This document shows, piece after piece, positions 1 to 8,797 of a DNA stretch of 64,000 bases. This DNA is from an uncultured Alphaproteobacteria bacterium (GTDB lineage: Bacteria; Pseudomonadota; Alphaproteobacteria; HIMB59; GCA-002718135): NCBI GenBank assembly GCA_902616075.1, contig CACMRK010000001.1, positions 124,001 through 188,000 of the forward strand, in the 5' to 3' direction. Within the stretch, counting starts at the first letter, position 1. Every line of letters starts with the position of its first letter. Position numbers and translations under genes: made by a program. A model generated the notes under the pieces. That model had not been told where the DNA came from, did not search any database, and saw only the letters and a list, made by a program, of their open reading frames with translations.

Positions 1-1374
1 ATTAGATTGAAAAAATTTTCTATTTTTATTTATAAAACGCCAATATAATCCATCCATAATATCATTCCAATTACCTTTTTTAAAATTCATCATTTTCATA
101 AAATAACTTGATCCACAAATATAAGGTTTGGTACTAAATATACCTCCATCGCTAAATAATCCCATTCCATAAACATTAGGTGACATTACCCAATCAGAAC
201 TATCTACAAACATTTCCATGAACCAATTATAAACTTCATTAGGTCTAATTTCACATAAGTTCATAATGTTACATAAAACCATTAACCTCTCAATATGATG
301 TGTGTACCCATATTTTTGAGCATTTTTAATTGAGTGATCTAAAGGATCTAATCCGGTTGTACCATCATACCATTTTTTAGTAAGAGAATTTTTATGTTGA
401 AAGAAATTATTTTCTTCTAATTGTTGATCATAATTTTGGTAAATTCCTCTAATGAATTCTCTCCATCCAATAATTTGCCTGATATAACCTTCATAAGAAT
501 TAATTTTAATTTTATTTTCAACTTTTCTTACCCTCTCAATTATTAGATCTGGTGTCAATAAACCTAAATTAATCATGGGACTTAAAACACTATGAAATAA
601 AAAGTTATTATTAGTATCAACTGCATCTTCGTAATCACCAAATAAATTAAATTTTTTAATAATAAAATAATCTAACCATTTAACTGCATCATGATGAGTT
701 GTAGGTAGCCAAAAATTATCAACTTGGCCTGGGTGATTTTTAAAAATTGTGTTTATTTGTTGTTTTAAAGCTTTTGTATGTTTTGTTTCTTTTGCAGTAA
801 TCATTTCTGGTATTTTAATATCTTTAGGGAGTTTTTTTCTGTTATCTTCATCAAAGCTCCATTTTCCACCTTTGGGCTTATTATTTTCCATCAAAATATC
901 TATTTTTGCACGGGCAATTTTATAAAAATTTGCCATAAAAGGTTTTTTTGTTTTACTTAAATAATTTTTAAATTCATCTCTTGAATTTAAAAACATGGGT
1001 GATTTTATAAAAGTTAATTTAATCTTATTTTTTTTACATAAGGTGCTTATTTTTTTTTCAAAAAATTTATCTTCAATTTCAAAAGAAATTAATTCTTTGA
1101 ATTTATTTTTTTTTATAAAATTTTCTAATTTTTTTTCGTAGGAAAGTTTAAAATCCTTTTTTAAATCAATATAATTAACTTTAAATTTATTTTTTTTTAG
1201 TTCATCAGCATAAGATCTCATTGAGGACAAAAAAAGAATGAGTTTTAATTTATGATGTTTTTGAAAAGTACAAAGATCAAAACTTTCACACATAAAAATA
1301 GTTGAGTCTTTATATTTTCTTAGGTGTTTATGAGGGAATAATTGATTTCCAAGAATTAAAAATACACTTTTCAT
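1..1374 (-). CDS. Cryptochrome/photolyase family protein (FeS-BCP/CryB-like), C-terminus cut by window edge
   Basis: The frame is open without a stop from an ATG at 1374 to base 1, giving 458 residues; the family is about 510, so some 50 C-terminal residues lie outside. The start MKSVFLILGNQLF is the typical Rossmann/antenna beginning of this group, and the second half has the FAD-pocket signatures HHIERLM, SPNVYGMG, DGGIFSTKPY and DGLYWRF. Expected role: FAD-dependent blue-light repair of (6-4) photoproducts or light sensing. The visible cysteines nearest the cofactor region are C368, C374 and C420, with none in residues 421-458, so [4Fe-4S] binding as in PhrB/CryB is doubtful. It is divergent from the lipoprotein gene at 1471. 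Family assignment is firm; repair versus signalling cannot be told. Confidence 0.88.
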   Translation of the reverse strand, partial: MKSVFLILGNQLFPHKHLRKYKDSTIFMCESFDLCTFQKHHKLKLILFLSSMRSYADELKKNKFKVNYIDLKKDFKLSYEKKLENFIKKNKFKELISFEIEDKFFEKKISTLCKKNKIKLTFIKSPMFLNSRDEFKNYLSKTKKPFMANFYKIARAKIDILMENNKPKGGKWSFDEDNRKKLPKDIKIPEMITAKETKHTKALKQQINTIFKNHPGQVDNFWLPTTHHDAVKWLDYFIIKKFNLFGDYEDAVDTNNNFLFHSVLSPMINLGLLTPDLIIERVRKVENKIKINSYEGYIRQIIGWREFIRGIYQNYDQQLEENNFFQHKNSLTKKWYDGTTGLDPLDHSIKNAQKYGYTHHIERLMVLCNIMNLCEIRPNEVYNWFMEMFVDSSDWVMSPNVYGMGLFSDGGIFSTKPYICGSSYFMKMMNFKKGNWNDIMDGLYWRFINKNRKFFQSN

Positions 1375-1470
1375 CAATATTTAAATAGTAAGTTATTAGA
1401 AAATTTATATGATTTATTAAAATTAATTGCTTATTTTAGACAATTTTTAACTATAATAATTTATAATTTA

Positions 1471-1980
1471 ATGACCAAATTAGTAAAATTATTTGTAATT
1501 CCCCTGATAATTAGTTTTGCACTAATCTCTTGTAATACAACATCTCCAAATAAAGTAAAAAAATCTGATGCACAAAAAGTAACTAATATTGAATATGGAA
1601 CAATTAAAACCTCTCTTCCAGTAAAAATTGAAGGTGAAAGTGATTGGATTGGAGCAACTGCTGGAGCAATGATAGGAGGTCTTTTAGCTTCTCAAATATG
1701 TGGAGAAGAAGAAATATTGGGTACTAAGTGTCAAGATATTGCTATAGTATATGGAACTATTGGAGGAGCCGCTATGGGCTCAGTAATTCAAGCTAAAATT
1801 GGCAATCATGATGGCTTCCAATATATAGTGAATATTGATGAATGTGGTAATAACACTTCTAATTGCCAAAATGATCAAGAAAAGGCTTTTGTACAAGGAG
1901 ATAATAATGCCCTTCCGAATGGGCAAAAAGTTGTAATTATTTACGGAGATGTAATAAGAGTTATGCCTTATGAAGAATAA
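1471..1980 (+). CDS. Glycine-zipper outer-membrane lipoprotein (SlyB/17-kDa-antigen-like)
   Basis: Protein of 169 residues with a lipoprotein signal peptide (lipobox LISC, lipidated Cys about residue 21). It then has two glycine-rich small-residue stretches, GATAGAMIGGLLAS (about 61-74) and GTIGGAAMGSVIQAKIG (about 95-111), in the pattern of glycine-zipper 2TM domains. Two cysteine pairs in the second half could form disulfides. Such proteins sit in the outer membrane and support envelope integrity. Its last 11 bases overlap the next gene, a secreted EF-hand protein, so the two are probably co-translated. A possible weak promoter (TTGCTT at 1427, TATAAT at 1452) would leave a leader of only a few bases. 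Confidence 0.75.
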   Translation: MTKLVKLFVIPLIISFALISCNTTSPNKVKKSDAQKVTNIEYGTIKTSLPVKIEGESDWIGATAGAMIGGLLASQICGEEEILGTKCQDIAIVYGTIGGAAMGSVIQAKIGNHDGFQYIVNIDECGNNTSNCQNDQEKAFVQGDNNALPNGQKVVIIYGDVIRVMPYEE

Positions 1981-2827
1981 TTTAGTAAAATTGATTTTTA
2001 GTATTTTTTTATTATTACCATTTCATCTGAATGCAGAATTAATATTTGAAGATAATTTTCCAAAAGATATGCAAGGTATTTGGAGTGATGATTGCGACGC
2101 AGAATATCAAGTATTTATAATATCAAATAATACAAGTATGTGGATTGATGAGACATATGTTGGCTTTAATGTTTCCAAAACATCAAAGGTACAAGATTGG
2201 TCAGCTTATAAATGGGGAGAATTAGATGGAAGTTATTATTATTTTTTAAAAAAAGATGGAGATAATTTACTTGAAGTTACTGCTCCTGATGGTTGGGATG
2301 GTATAGATTATTCTTTTTTAAATTCATCAGAGTATTCTGTTTATGAAAAATGTGAATCAATCCCTAGTGTCTTTCAAATTATTTATGGAGAAATTATTAA
2401 CTTAATGAATTCTCAATTAATTGAAACATGTAATAATGATAGCAATCCCGCAAATTGTATTAATGAAACTTTTTCATTTTTAGATGTATCACAAGATGAT
2501 GAATTATCTGTAGCAGAATTAACACGTGCAGCAAGAATAGCTATTTATTTTACCTTTATTGACAAAAGACAAGACGAAGACAGAGAAATAGGATTTGCAA
2601 CCTATACAACTACATCATTAATATTTCCTGCATTATCAAAAATATTAATTGGGAATTATGATTATGATAATTCAAATACAATTTCTTTAAAAGAAATTTA
2701 TACGGATCGTATTGATACATTAGACTATCAAAATTTATTTAAAGAAAATTTAAAAGGACTAGATCCAGAAGAATTAAGACGATTAATTGAAAACTTAGAT
2801 TTCCTAAAATCATTAATGTTAAATTAA
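1970..2827 (+). CDS. Secreted protein with EF-hand-like calcium motifs
   Basis: 285 residues with an N-terminal signal peptide likely cleaved after LNA (about residue 22). The first 130 residues are rich in Trp, Cys and acidic residues and match no family I recognise. The second half has two EF-hand-like loops, DVSQDDELSVAEL (about 168-180) and DYDNSNTISLKEI (about 236-248), each with acidic residues at loop positions 1, 3 and 5 and a Glu at 12. Predicted to be a periplasmic or exported Ca2+-binding protein. It overlaps the lipoprotein gene before it by 11 bases, implying a two-gene unit. Precise function unknown. Confidence 0.7.
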   Translation: MKNNLVKLIFSIFLLLPFHLNAELIFEDNFPKDMQGIWSDDCDAEYQVFIISNNTSMWIDETYVGFNVSKTSKVQDWSAYKWGELDGSYYYFLKKDGDNLLEVTAPDGWDGIDYSFLNSSEYSVYEKCESIPSVFQIIYGEIINLMNSQLIETCNNDSNPANCINETFSFLDVSQDDELSVAELTRAARIAIYFTFIDKRQDEDREIGFATYTTTSLIFPALSKILIGNYDYDNSNTISLKEIYTDRIDTLDYQNLFKENLKGLDPEELRRLIENLDFLKSLMLN

Positions 2828-2871
2828 TTTAGTATCTTGACTTTTAAGTATAATTTTAATTATAAATAGAT

Positions 2872-2955
2872 ATGAACAAAAGAAATTTATACGCAGCTAT
2901 TGCGATAGTATTTATCTTTGCAGCTTTAAATTTAACTATATATTTTTTCTATTAA
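2872..2955 (+). CDS. Small single-pass membrane peptide, 27 aa
   Basis: ATG-started frame encoding MNKRNLYAAIAIVFIFAALN followed by LTIYFFY: a basic N-terminus and one hydrophobic helix of about 20 residues. It sits 3 bases before the next start codon in a run of same-strand genes. No family recognised. The charge-then-helix composition and the fit in the operon argue for a real small protein, but length alone gives little support. Confidence 0.4.
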   Translation: MNKRNLYAAIAIVFIFAALNLTIYFFY

Positions 2956-2958
2956 ATT

Positions 2959-3162
2959 ATGGTTATCAGAAGAAAATCTAGTATTTATAAAAAATTATAT
3001 GAAATTAATGGTCAGAAAATGATGTTCGGTCACGATAATATACATTTTAAAACAATTAACTTACCAGCAAAACAGAGATACAAAAATCTATGCAGTAAAT
3101 TTGGTTTAAAAAAAATTAAATCTTCAGGCAAAAAAAATTTTCAAATAATTAATATTAATTAA
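2959..3162 (+). CDS. Small basic protein of unknown function, 67 aa
   Basis: Lysine/arginine-rich 67-residue product starting MVIRRKSSIYKKLYEINGQK, with no signal peptide or membrane segment. It lies 3 bases after the 27-residue membrane peptide and 1 base before the GTG start of the FAD oxidoreductase, so it belongs to the same transcription unit. The basic character might suit nucleic-acid binding, but I recognise no domain. Nothing overlaps it on either strand, which supports it being a gene. Confidence 0.5.
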   Translation: MVIRRKSSIYKKLYEINGQKMMFGHDNIHFKTINLPAKQRYKNLCSKFGLKKIKSSGKKNFQIININ

Positions 3163-3163
3163 T

Positions 3164-4141
3164 GTGAAAAATATTGCAATAATTGGAGCTGGGATGACTG
3201 GTTTGTCTCTTGCTTATAATCTTCAAGAACATAATATTACAATTTTTGATAAATCATGGAGACCAGGAGGAAGAGTCTCTACTAGAAAGCATGATAATTA
3301 TCTTTTTGATCATGGTGCGCATTATCTATCGACAAATCATTCTGTAGTTCAATTAAATGAAGTAATAAGTAAATATAATTTGGGGCAAGTAATAGAAATA
3401 GATTTTGCAACAGATTATTTAAAAAATAAAAAGATCAGAAAAAAAATTATTATTGGTCAAAATGGAATGAATTCTATTCCAAAGTCTATTTTTGATAATA
3501 TTAAAGTAAAAAGTTATTTAAATTCAAAAATAATTAAAATTTCAAAAAATAGTAATGATCTCTTCTCGCTATTTTCTGAAAAGGAAGAATTTAAAGATTT
3601 TGATTATATTTTAATTTGTATACCTTATTTACAATCAAAAGAACTTTTAAAAGATTTGATTGATTTTACTCAGATTGTTAGCGAACCATCTTATGACCCA
3701 ATACATACTGTAATGTTAAGCTATAAAGATAATAATAACATTAATGTTAAAGCCGGATTAAATCTTCATAAAGATATTAGTTTCTTTATGAATCAAAATA
3801 TAAAATTTAATGAATTATCCCATGATTGTTGGGTATTAAATATGAGTTCTGAATATACAAAAAACAATATTGATATAGACAAGACTAAACTAGAAAAATA
3901 TGCTCAATCAATATTTGAAGAAACATTTGATATAAAGAATAATTTAAGTTTTATTAAATCACACAGGTGGTTATATGCGCAAACAAAATTGAGTTATAAT
4001 ACTATTTCAAAAAAAAATTGGATTAATTCTAAGGATAATAAAATATTTTTAAGTGGAGACTGGGTTCTGGGTAAAAGTCTAAGCGATGCCTGGGATGCAG
4101 GTGAAAAATTATCGCATTATATTAAGATTTTATCAGTTTAA
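3164..4141 (+). CDS. Renalase-like FAD/NAD(P)-dependent amine-oxidase-family oxidoreductase
   Basis: 325 residues from a GTG start placed one base after the previous stop. The N-terminal GAGMTGLS (8-15) is the FAD dinucleotide motif, followed by DKSWRPGGRVSTRK with the GGR signature of the amine-oxidase/renalase fold and FDHGAHYL. The C-terminal IFLSGDW...SLSDAWDAGE is the second FAD-contacting segment. Bacterial relatives oxidise dihydropyridine-type isomers of NAD(P)H or are uncharacterised. Probably cytosolic. It ends 2 bases from the convergent aminotransferase. Substrate is not deducible from sequence. Confidence 0.8.
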   Translation: MKNIAIIGAGMTGLSLAYNLQEHNITIFDKSWRPGGRVSTRKHDNYLFDHGAHYLSTNHSVVQLNEVISKYNLGQVIEIDFATDYLKNKKIRKKIIIGQNGMNSIPKSIFDNIKVKSYLNSKIIKISKNSNDLFSLFSEKEEFKDFDYILICIPYLQSKELLKDLIDFTQIVSEPSYDPIHTVMLSYKDNNNINVKAGLNLHKDISFFMNQNIKFNELSHDCWVLNMSSEYTKNNIDIDKTKLEKYAQSIFEETFDIKNNLSFIKSHRWLYAQTKLSYNTISKKNWINSKDNKIFLSGDWVLGKSLSDAWDAGEKLSHYIKILSV

Positions 4142-4143
4142 TA

Positions 4144-5334
4144 TTAAGTATTAAAATATCTTTTAATATTTTTAGCTGCCTGTCTTATTCTTTGAGTATT
4201 TTCTACTAGACCAATACGAACAAATCCCTCCCCTCCTTTTCCAAAAGCTAAACCAGGAGCTACTGCAACGTCGGCATTTATCATTAAATTCTTGGCAAAC
4301 TTCATAGAACCCATTTTTTTATATTTTTTTGGTAAAGGAGCCCATACAAACATTGATGCTTCAGGCTCTGGAATTTTATCCCAACCAGCCCTTTCAAAAG
4401 ATTCTATTAAAACATTTCTTCTTTTTTTATAAGTCTCTCTTATTTCTTCTACACATCTTTGAGATCCATTTAAAGCAGCAGTGGCTGCTACTTGCACAGG
4501 AGTAAATGCACCATAGTCTACATAAGATTTAATTTTTGTTAATGCTTCAATTAATGTTTTGTTTCCAACAGCAAAACCTATTCTCCATCCTGCCATTGCA
4601 TAAGTTTTAGATAAAGTCGTAAATTCAACAGCTATATTCTTAGCTCCATTAACTTCTAATATTGATGGAGGTGGATATTTACCAAAATAAATTTCAGAAT
4701 AAGCTAAATCAGATAAAATATAAACTTGATATTTTTTTGCAATTTTTACTAATTCTTTATAAAAATCTAAATCAACTATCTGAGCTGTTGGATTAGAAGG
4801 AAAAGAAACAATAATAACTTTTATTGAAGAATATTTTTTTAAATTATTAACGATATTTGATAAAAATTTGTTTCTATCGAATTGTCCATTATAAAATGTT
4901 CTTAAAGGTGTTAATTTTGCTCCAGCAATCATAAAACCATATGGATGAACAGGGTATGATGGATCAGGGCATAATATCCTGTCTCCTCTTGAAGTTATAG
5001 CTTGTGCTAAATTTGCTAAACCTTCCTTTGAACCAATTGTTACTATAATTTCACTTGATGGATTTAAATCAACATTAAATCGTTTTTTATAATATTTAGC
5101 TTGAGCTTTTCTTAATCCATTAATGCCTTTTGAAACTGAATAACGTCCAACACCTGGTTTATCTACAACTTCTTTTAATTTCTGTCTTATGTGAAGAGGT
5201 GTTGGCATATCAGGATTGCCCATGCCAAAATCAATAATATCCCTACCTTCTGATCTCAGTTTCATTTTTAATGAATTTATCTCCCCAAATATATATGGGG
5301 GAAGTCTATTAATTCTTTCAAATTTAGATTTCAC
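4144..5334 (-). CDS. alaC: Class I PLP aminotransferase, AlaC type (alanine / LL-DAP aminotransferase-like)
   Basis: 396 residues, full length for the family. The opening RINRLPPYIFGEIN and DFGMGNPDMPTP are hallmarks of the AlaC/YfdZ subgroup, often annotated in alphaproteobacteria as LL-diaminopimelate aminotransferase. The PLP-binding lysine is K243 in SKTYAMAGWR, with SNPTAQ and SDLAYSEI forming the cofactor pocket. The expected reaction is pyruvate plus glutamate to alanine plus 2-oxoglutarate, or a related broad-specificity transamination in the cytosol. It faces away from the Zn-protease gene, with an 83-base A+T-rich spacer between them for both promoters. Subgroup is firm; the exact substrate is not. 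Confidence 0.85.
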   Translation of the reverse strand: MKSKFERINRLPPYIFGEINSLKMKLRSEGRDIIDFGMGNPDMPTPLHIRQKLKEVVDKPGVGRYSVSKGINGLRKAQAKYYKKRFNVDLNPSSEIIVTIGSKEGLANLAQAITSRGDRILCPDPSYPVHPYGFMIAGAKLTPLRTFYNGQFDRNKFLSNIVNNLKKYSSIKVIIVSFPSNPTAQIVDLDFYKELVKIAKKYQVYILSDLAYSEIYFGKYPPPSILEVNGAKNIAVEFTTLSKTYAMAGWRIGFAVGNKTLIEALTKIKSYVDYGAFTPVQVAATAALNGSQRCVEEIRETYKKRRNVLIESFERAGWDKIPEPEASMFVWAPLPKKYKKMGSMKFAKNLMINADVAVAPGLAFGKGGEGFVRIGLVENTQRIRQAAKNIKRYFNT

Positions 5335-5417
5335 TTTTTAAGCAATAATTAATTATTGATGATAATACTAGTTTAAATAAAATTGATTTTTAATAATATT
5401 ATTCCTATTTTTATATT

Positions 5418-6122
5418 GTGATTAAATTATTTTACTATTTTTTGCCATTTATTGTAATGTTTCTACCAAGTTTATGGGTAAATTATATTTTAAAAAAATA
5501 TAATAAAATTTTACCTGATATGCCTTTTACTGGTAGAGAACTTGGAAAAAAAATCCTTGAAGAAGAAAAAATTACCAATGTATCAATTAATCCTATTCAG
5601 CAATTAGATCATTACAATCCTAAAGAAAAAAAAATACATATCGCTACAGATAAACTTGATAAAAAAAGTATTACAAGCATTGCGGTTGTTGCACACGAAA
5701 TTGGTCATGCAATTCAAGATAAAGAAAAATACAAACCACTTATTCTTAGACAATCATTAATTGAAAAAACAATAATCTTTCAAAGAATTGGCTCGTTTTT
5801 ATTAATTATAGGACTACCGTCAATATTTGCCTTCACTAAAAGTCCATTTATCACCCTTATTGCTGCGATAATAATAATGGGATGTTTATCTACAAATGTG
5901 CTAATACATTTGATTACTCTTCCTGTAGAATTTGATGCAAGTTTTAAGAGAGCCTTACCAATACTCAAAAGATTTGTTCCTAGAGAGAATATGTACCAAT
6001 GCAAATCCGTTTTAAGAGCTGCTGCATTGACATATTTAGCTCAATCCATTGTAAGTATATTTAGATTAAAAATAATACTGTTATCTTTTATCAATATTTT
6101 TAAGTCAATTATAAGAAGATAA
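5418..6122 (+). CDS. Membrane zinc metallopeptidase (YugP/Zn_peptidase_2 family)
   Basis: 234 residues from a GTG start. An N-terminal membrane helix precedes the conserved region IHIATDKLDKKSI, then the catalytic HEIGH motif (H93, E94, H97). Two further hydrophobic segments follow (about 115-135 and 140-165) before LPVEFDASFKRAL, which is typical of the family. The product is an inner-membrane protease of unknown substrate. It is followed 48 bases downstream, on the same strand, by the cNMP-binding acyltransferase fusion. Close to normal family length. Confidence 0.85.
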   Translation: MIKLFYYFLPFIVMFLPSLWVNYILKKYNKILPDMPFTGRELGKKILEEEKITNVSINPIQQLDHYNPKEKKIHIATDKLDKKSITSIAVVAHEIGHAIQDKEKYKPLILRQSLIEKTIIFQRIGSFLLIIGLPSIFAFTKSPFITLIAAIIIMGCLSTNVLIHLITLPVEFDASFKRALPILKRFVPRENMYQCKSVLRAAALTYLAQSIVSIFRLKIILLSFINIFKSIIRR

Positions 6123-6170
6123 TATTTTTCTCTTTAAATAAAATGGGAAATTTATTAAGTTAGATAATTA

Positions 6171-8783
6171 ATGAATTTAAGTGAAAAAATATCTTTAATA
6201 CTAGTAGATAGAGGTTTTTCTTTGTCTCCAAAAAAAAATACTGAAGATTTAATCAATTCTGGCACAGAATTTCACAAAAGTAATGAAGACATCAAAATTG
6301 CAGAACAGCATGGTATCGCAGATCAAATTTTTATTCTTTTAAAAGGTGAGGCTGAATATGTAAAATATCATAATAATGTTTTTTATAAGTTAGCAACATT
6401 AAAGAATGCAGGGTCACCTCTTGGTATTTCAGGCTTAAATGCGCCAGGTAGATATATGTCAGATATATTTATTAAAGGTAATTCAGAATATATTTCTATC
6501 AAAATAGAAAAGTTAAAAGAATTGGAAGAAGTAGATCCGGACTATGCAAGTTTTTTTTATTCTTTTTTATTATTTGAATCAATTAATTTAATATGGTCAT
6601 CTCGCAATTTAGAAAAACCCGTTGAACACAAAAACATTAATTTAGCTGATGGTGTTAAAACTGGTGGAGATATTGTAAATACCAAAAGAATTAAAAATTC
6701 AGCATTTTTAGCTTTTCTTGATGATAACGATTTAGATGAATTAATACATTACGCAAACGTTAGATTATTTTCATCTGGTGAATTTATAACATTAGAAGGT
6801 AAAAATTCTGATGGAATAAATATTTTATTAAAAGGTAAGGTTGAAGCCTCTTTTACAAATTTAAAAGATGACCAATTAGAAAACAATTCACGATCAATAG
6901 CTAGACCAGGAGTAGCATTGTCCTTATCTTCAGGATTACATGAAATTGAATCACCCTATTCGTTAAAAGCAACAAGAGATACAACGATATTAAAATTCTC
7001 AAATGAATTTATTGATAATTTAATCAAAACCAATCCAGAATTGGCAATCAAATTTTTTAAAAGACAATTATGGCAATTAGGACGCTATATTCAAAGTTCA
7101 ACAGGTTTAACAACCTATCCAGCTAAAAATGAAAAAGAGTTTTTTCAATATTTATTAAATGATAATTCTGCAACAATACCAAGTAATTCCAAACTTTATA
7201 CAATACCTCATTTATTAGAAAATCATTTAACTCATTCTTTAGCATTTGATACAATTTATGATTTAATTATCACAGGTAATGATGATGAAAAGTCTATCGC
7301 TAGTTTAATGATTGATGCTTTGAGTGGTATAGAAAGAAAAAATAGATTTTTCAAACAACTAAATAAAATATATAACAGAGTATCAACTTCATATGCTTCA
7401 ATAAATAAACAAGCATTACAAAAATTAACAAATTCAGATTTTATAAAAGCTTTTGATCAAGTACCTTATATTATTAAAGGTATGGAGAATTTACCTGACG
7501 ATCCTACAAACATATTTTTTTATAATCATTTGGCAAGCATTGAAGAAAATGGTTTAGCTAATGGACATCAATTTAGTATAGATAGTCACTTTATAAGTGC
7601 AAAAATTTTATTCCCAAAATATGGTGATGGTGGTCAAAGAATTGCTCGATATTCTAGAAATACAGAATTCTGGAGATATAATTATTATGAGAATTTAGAT
7701 TATATTTTCGTCCATACACCAGAGTCAGATTATTTAAATGAAACTCATGAACAAAAAAAGAAGAGAAAAAGTAAATTATTTATCGAAACTCAAAATATTT
7801 TTGATCAAAACAGACCTTTAGTTATAGCACCAGAAGGTACATCTGAAACTGAAGATAATTTAACTCCAAATTCCCCAGGCCCATTTAAACCAGGTGCATT
7901 TTTATTAGCAGACCAATTAAAACCAGAGCCTCTTCTTGTTCCAATTGCATTAGCAAATTTTGATTATTCAATTTCTGATACAATTTATTCAGCAGTTATT
8001 AAAGAACCAATAAAAATAAAAGATTTTGTAAATGATATGAAAAATAAAAAAGAGTTAGAAAATTTTTTATCTAAATATAGAAAAACTTTTAGAACATATG
8101 TTGAGGAAGCAATTGAATTAGCAAAATCTGCTTCCAAAAATAAAATTAATTATGAAGATGTGGTTAGTAACTTAAACTTAGTAAGCCCTATTGAGGAAGA
8201 ATTTGAAGCAGACGTAAGAGAATTAGAAATTAAATTACATTCAGATCAATATAAAAATAACAAAATAGTCTTATTTGGAAGTTCAACATTTAGAGACTGG
8301 GAAAATGCAAAAACTGATTTGTCATTTGATAGTTTATTAAATTTAGGATTTGGTGGTTCCACATTAGTATCATGCCGAACCTATTTTAACAGAATAGTAG
8401 TTCCAAATAATCCTGACAAGATGATTTTTTATGCTGGTGATAATGATATAGGCAGCGGAATGAGTGCTGAAAATTTAGAAAATGAATTTTTATTATTTGC
8501 TTCTGAAGTTAATGAAAAATTACCTCATACGTTATGTTTTTTTGTATCCATAAAACCAAGTGTATTCAGGAATAATTATTTAAATACAATATTAGATGCA
8601 AATGAACGAATTAAAAACAAAATTGAGAATTTTAGTCAATGGCGCTATATTGATCTTTGCTCTCCTATGCTTGATGCTGGATTTGAAAAATTTTATTCAG
8701 AAGATCCATTACACATGAATGTGCTTGGGTACAGTCTCTTAAGTAAATTAATTAGAGATGAAATATCGAAATTTACAATTTAA
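6171..8783 (+). CDS. Fusion protein: two cyclic-nucleotide-binding domains, acyltransferase and SGNH hydrolase
   Basis: 870 residues with no signal peptide. Residues about 40-125 and 180-310 look like cNMP-binding folds; each has a beta-roll segment such as IFILLKGEAE or INILLKGKVE. Residues about 445-620 resemble a PlsC-type acyltransferase: HX4D is H466...D471 (GHQFSID) and the substrate motif is PEGT 554-557, followed by GPFKPGAF. Residues about 695-865 carry all SGNH-hydrolase blocks: GSS with likely nucleophile S705, glycine loop LGFGGS 725-730, GDND with N758, and the D845-x-x-H848 pair. The combination suggests a cytosolic enzyme that adds and removes acyl groups under cAMP/cGMP control. 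An adenylate cyclase lies at 37618. The domain combination is the main curiosity; the enzymatic roles are inferred. Confidence 0.8.
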   Translation: MNLSEKISLILVDRGFSLSPKKNTEDLINSGTEFHKSNEDIKIAEQHGIADQIFILLKGEAEYVKYHNNVFYKLATLKNAGSPLGISGLNAPGRYMSDIFIKGNSEYISIKIEKLKELEEVDPDYASFFYSFLLFESINLIWSSRNLEKPVEHKNINLADGVKTGGDIVNTKRIKNSAFLAFLDDNDLDELIHYANVRLFSSGEFITLEGKNSDGINILLKGKVEASFTNLKDDQLENNSRSIARPGVALSLSSGLHEIESPYSLKATRDTTILKFSNEFIDNLIKTNPELAIKFFKRQLWQLGRYIQSSTGLTTYPAKNEKEFFQYLLNDNSATIPSNSKLYTIPHLLENHLTHSLAFDTIYDLIITGNDDEKSIASLMIDALSGIERKNRFFKQLNKIYNRVSTSYASINKQALQKLTNSDFIKAFDQVPYIIKGMENLPDDPTNIFFYNHLASIEENGLANGHQFSIDSHFISAKILFPKYGDGGQRIARYSRNTEFWRYNYYENLDYIFVHTPESDYLNETHEQKKKRKSKLFIETQNIFDQNRPLVIAPEGTSETEDNLTPNSPGPFKPGAFLLADQLKPEPLLVPIALANFDYSISDTIYSAVIKEPIKIKDFVNDMKNKKELENFLSKYRKTFRTYVEEAIELAKSASKNKINYEDVVSNLNLVSPIEEEFEADVRELEIKLHSDQYKNNKIVLFGSSTFRDWENAKTDLSFDSLLNLGFGGSTLVSCRTYFNRIVVPNNPDKMIFYAGDNDIGSGMSAENLENEFLLFASEVNEKLPHTLCFFVSIKPSVFRNNYLNTILDANERIKNKIENFSQWRYIDLCSPMLDAGFEKFYSEDPLHMNVLGYSLLSKLIRDEISKFTI

Positions 8784-8797
8784 AATTAAATAAATAA

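Noticed and set aside
778-960. Plus-strand open frame of 60 codons
   Set aside because: It lies wholly within the minus-strand photolyase-family frame, which is open over 1374 bases and has clear motifs; the plus frame is a Phe-rich shadow.
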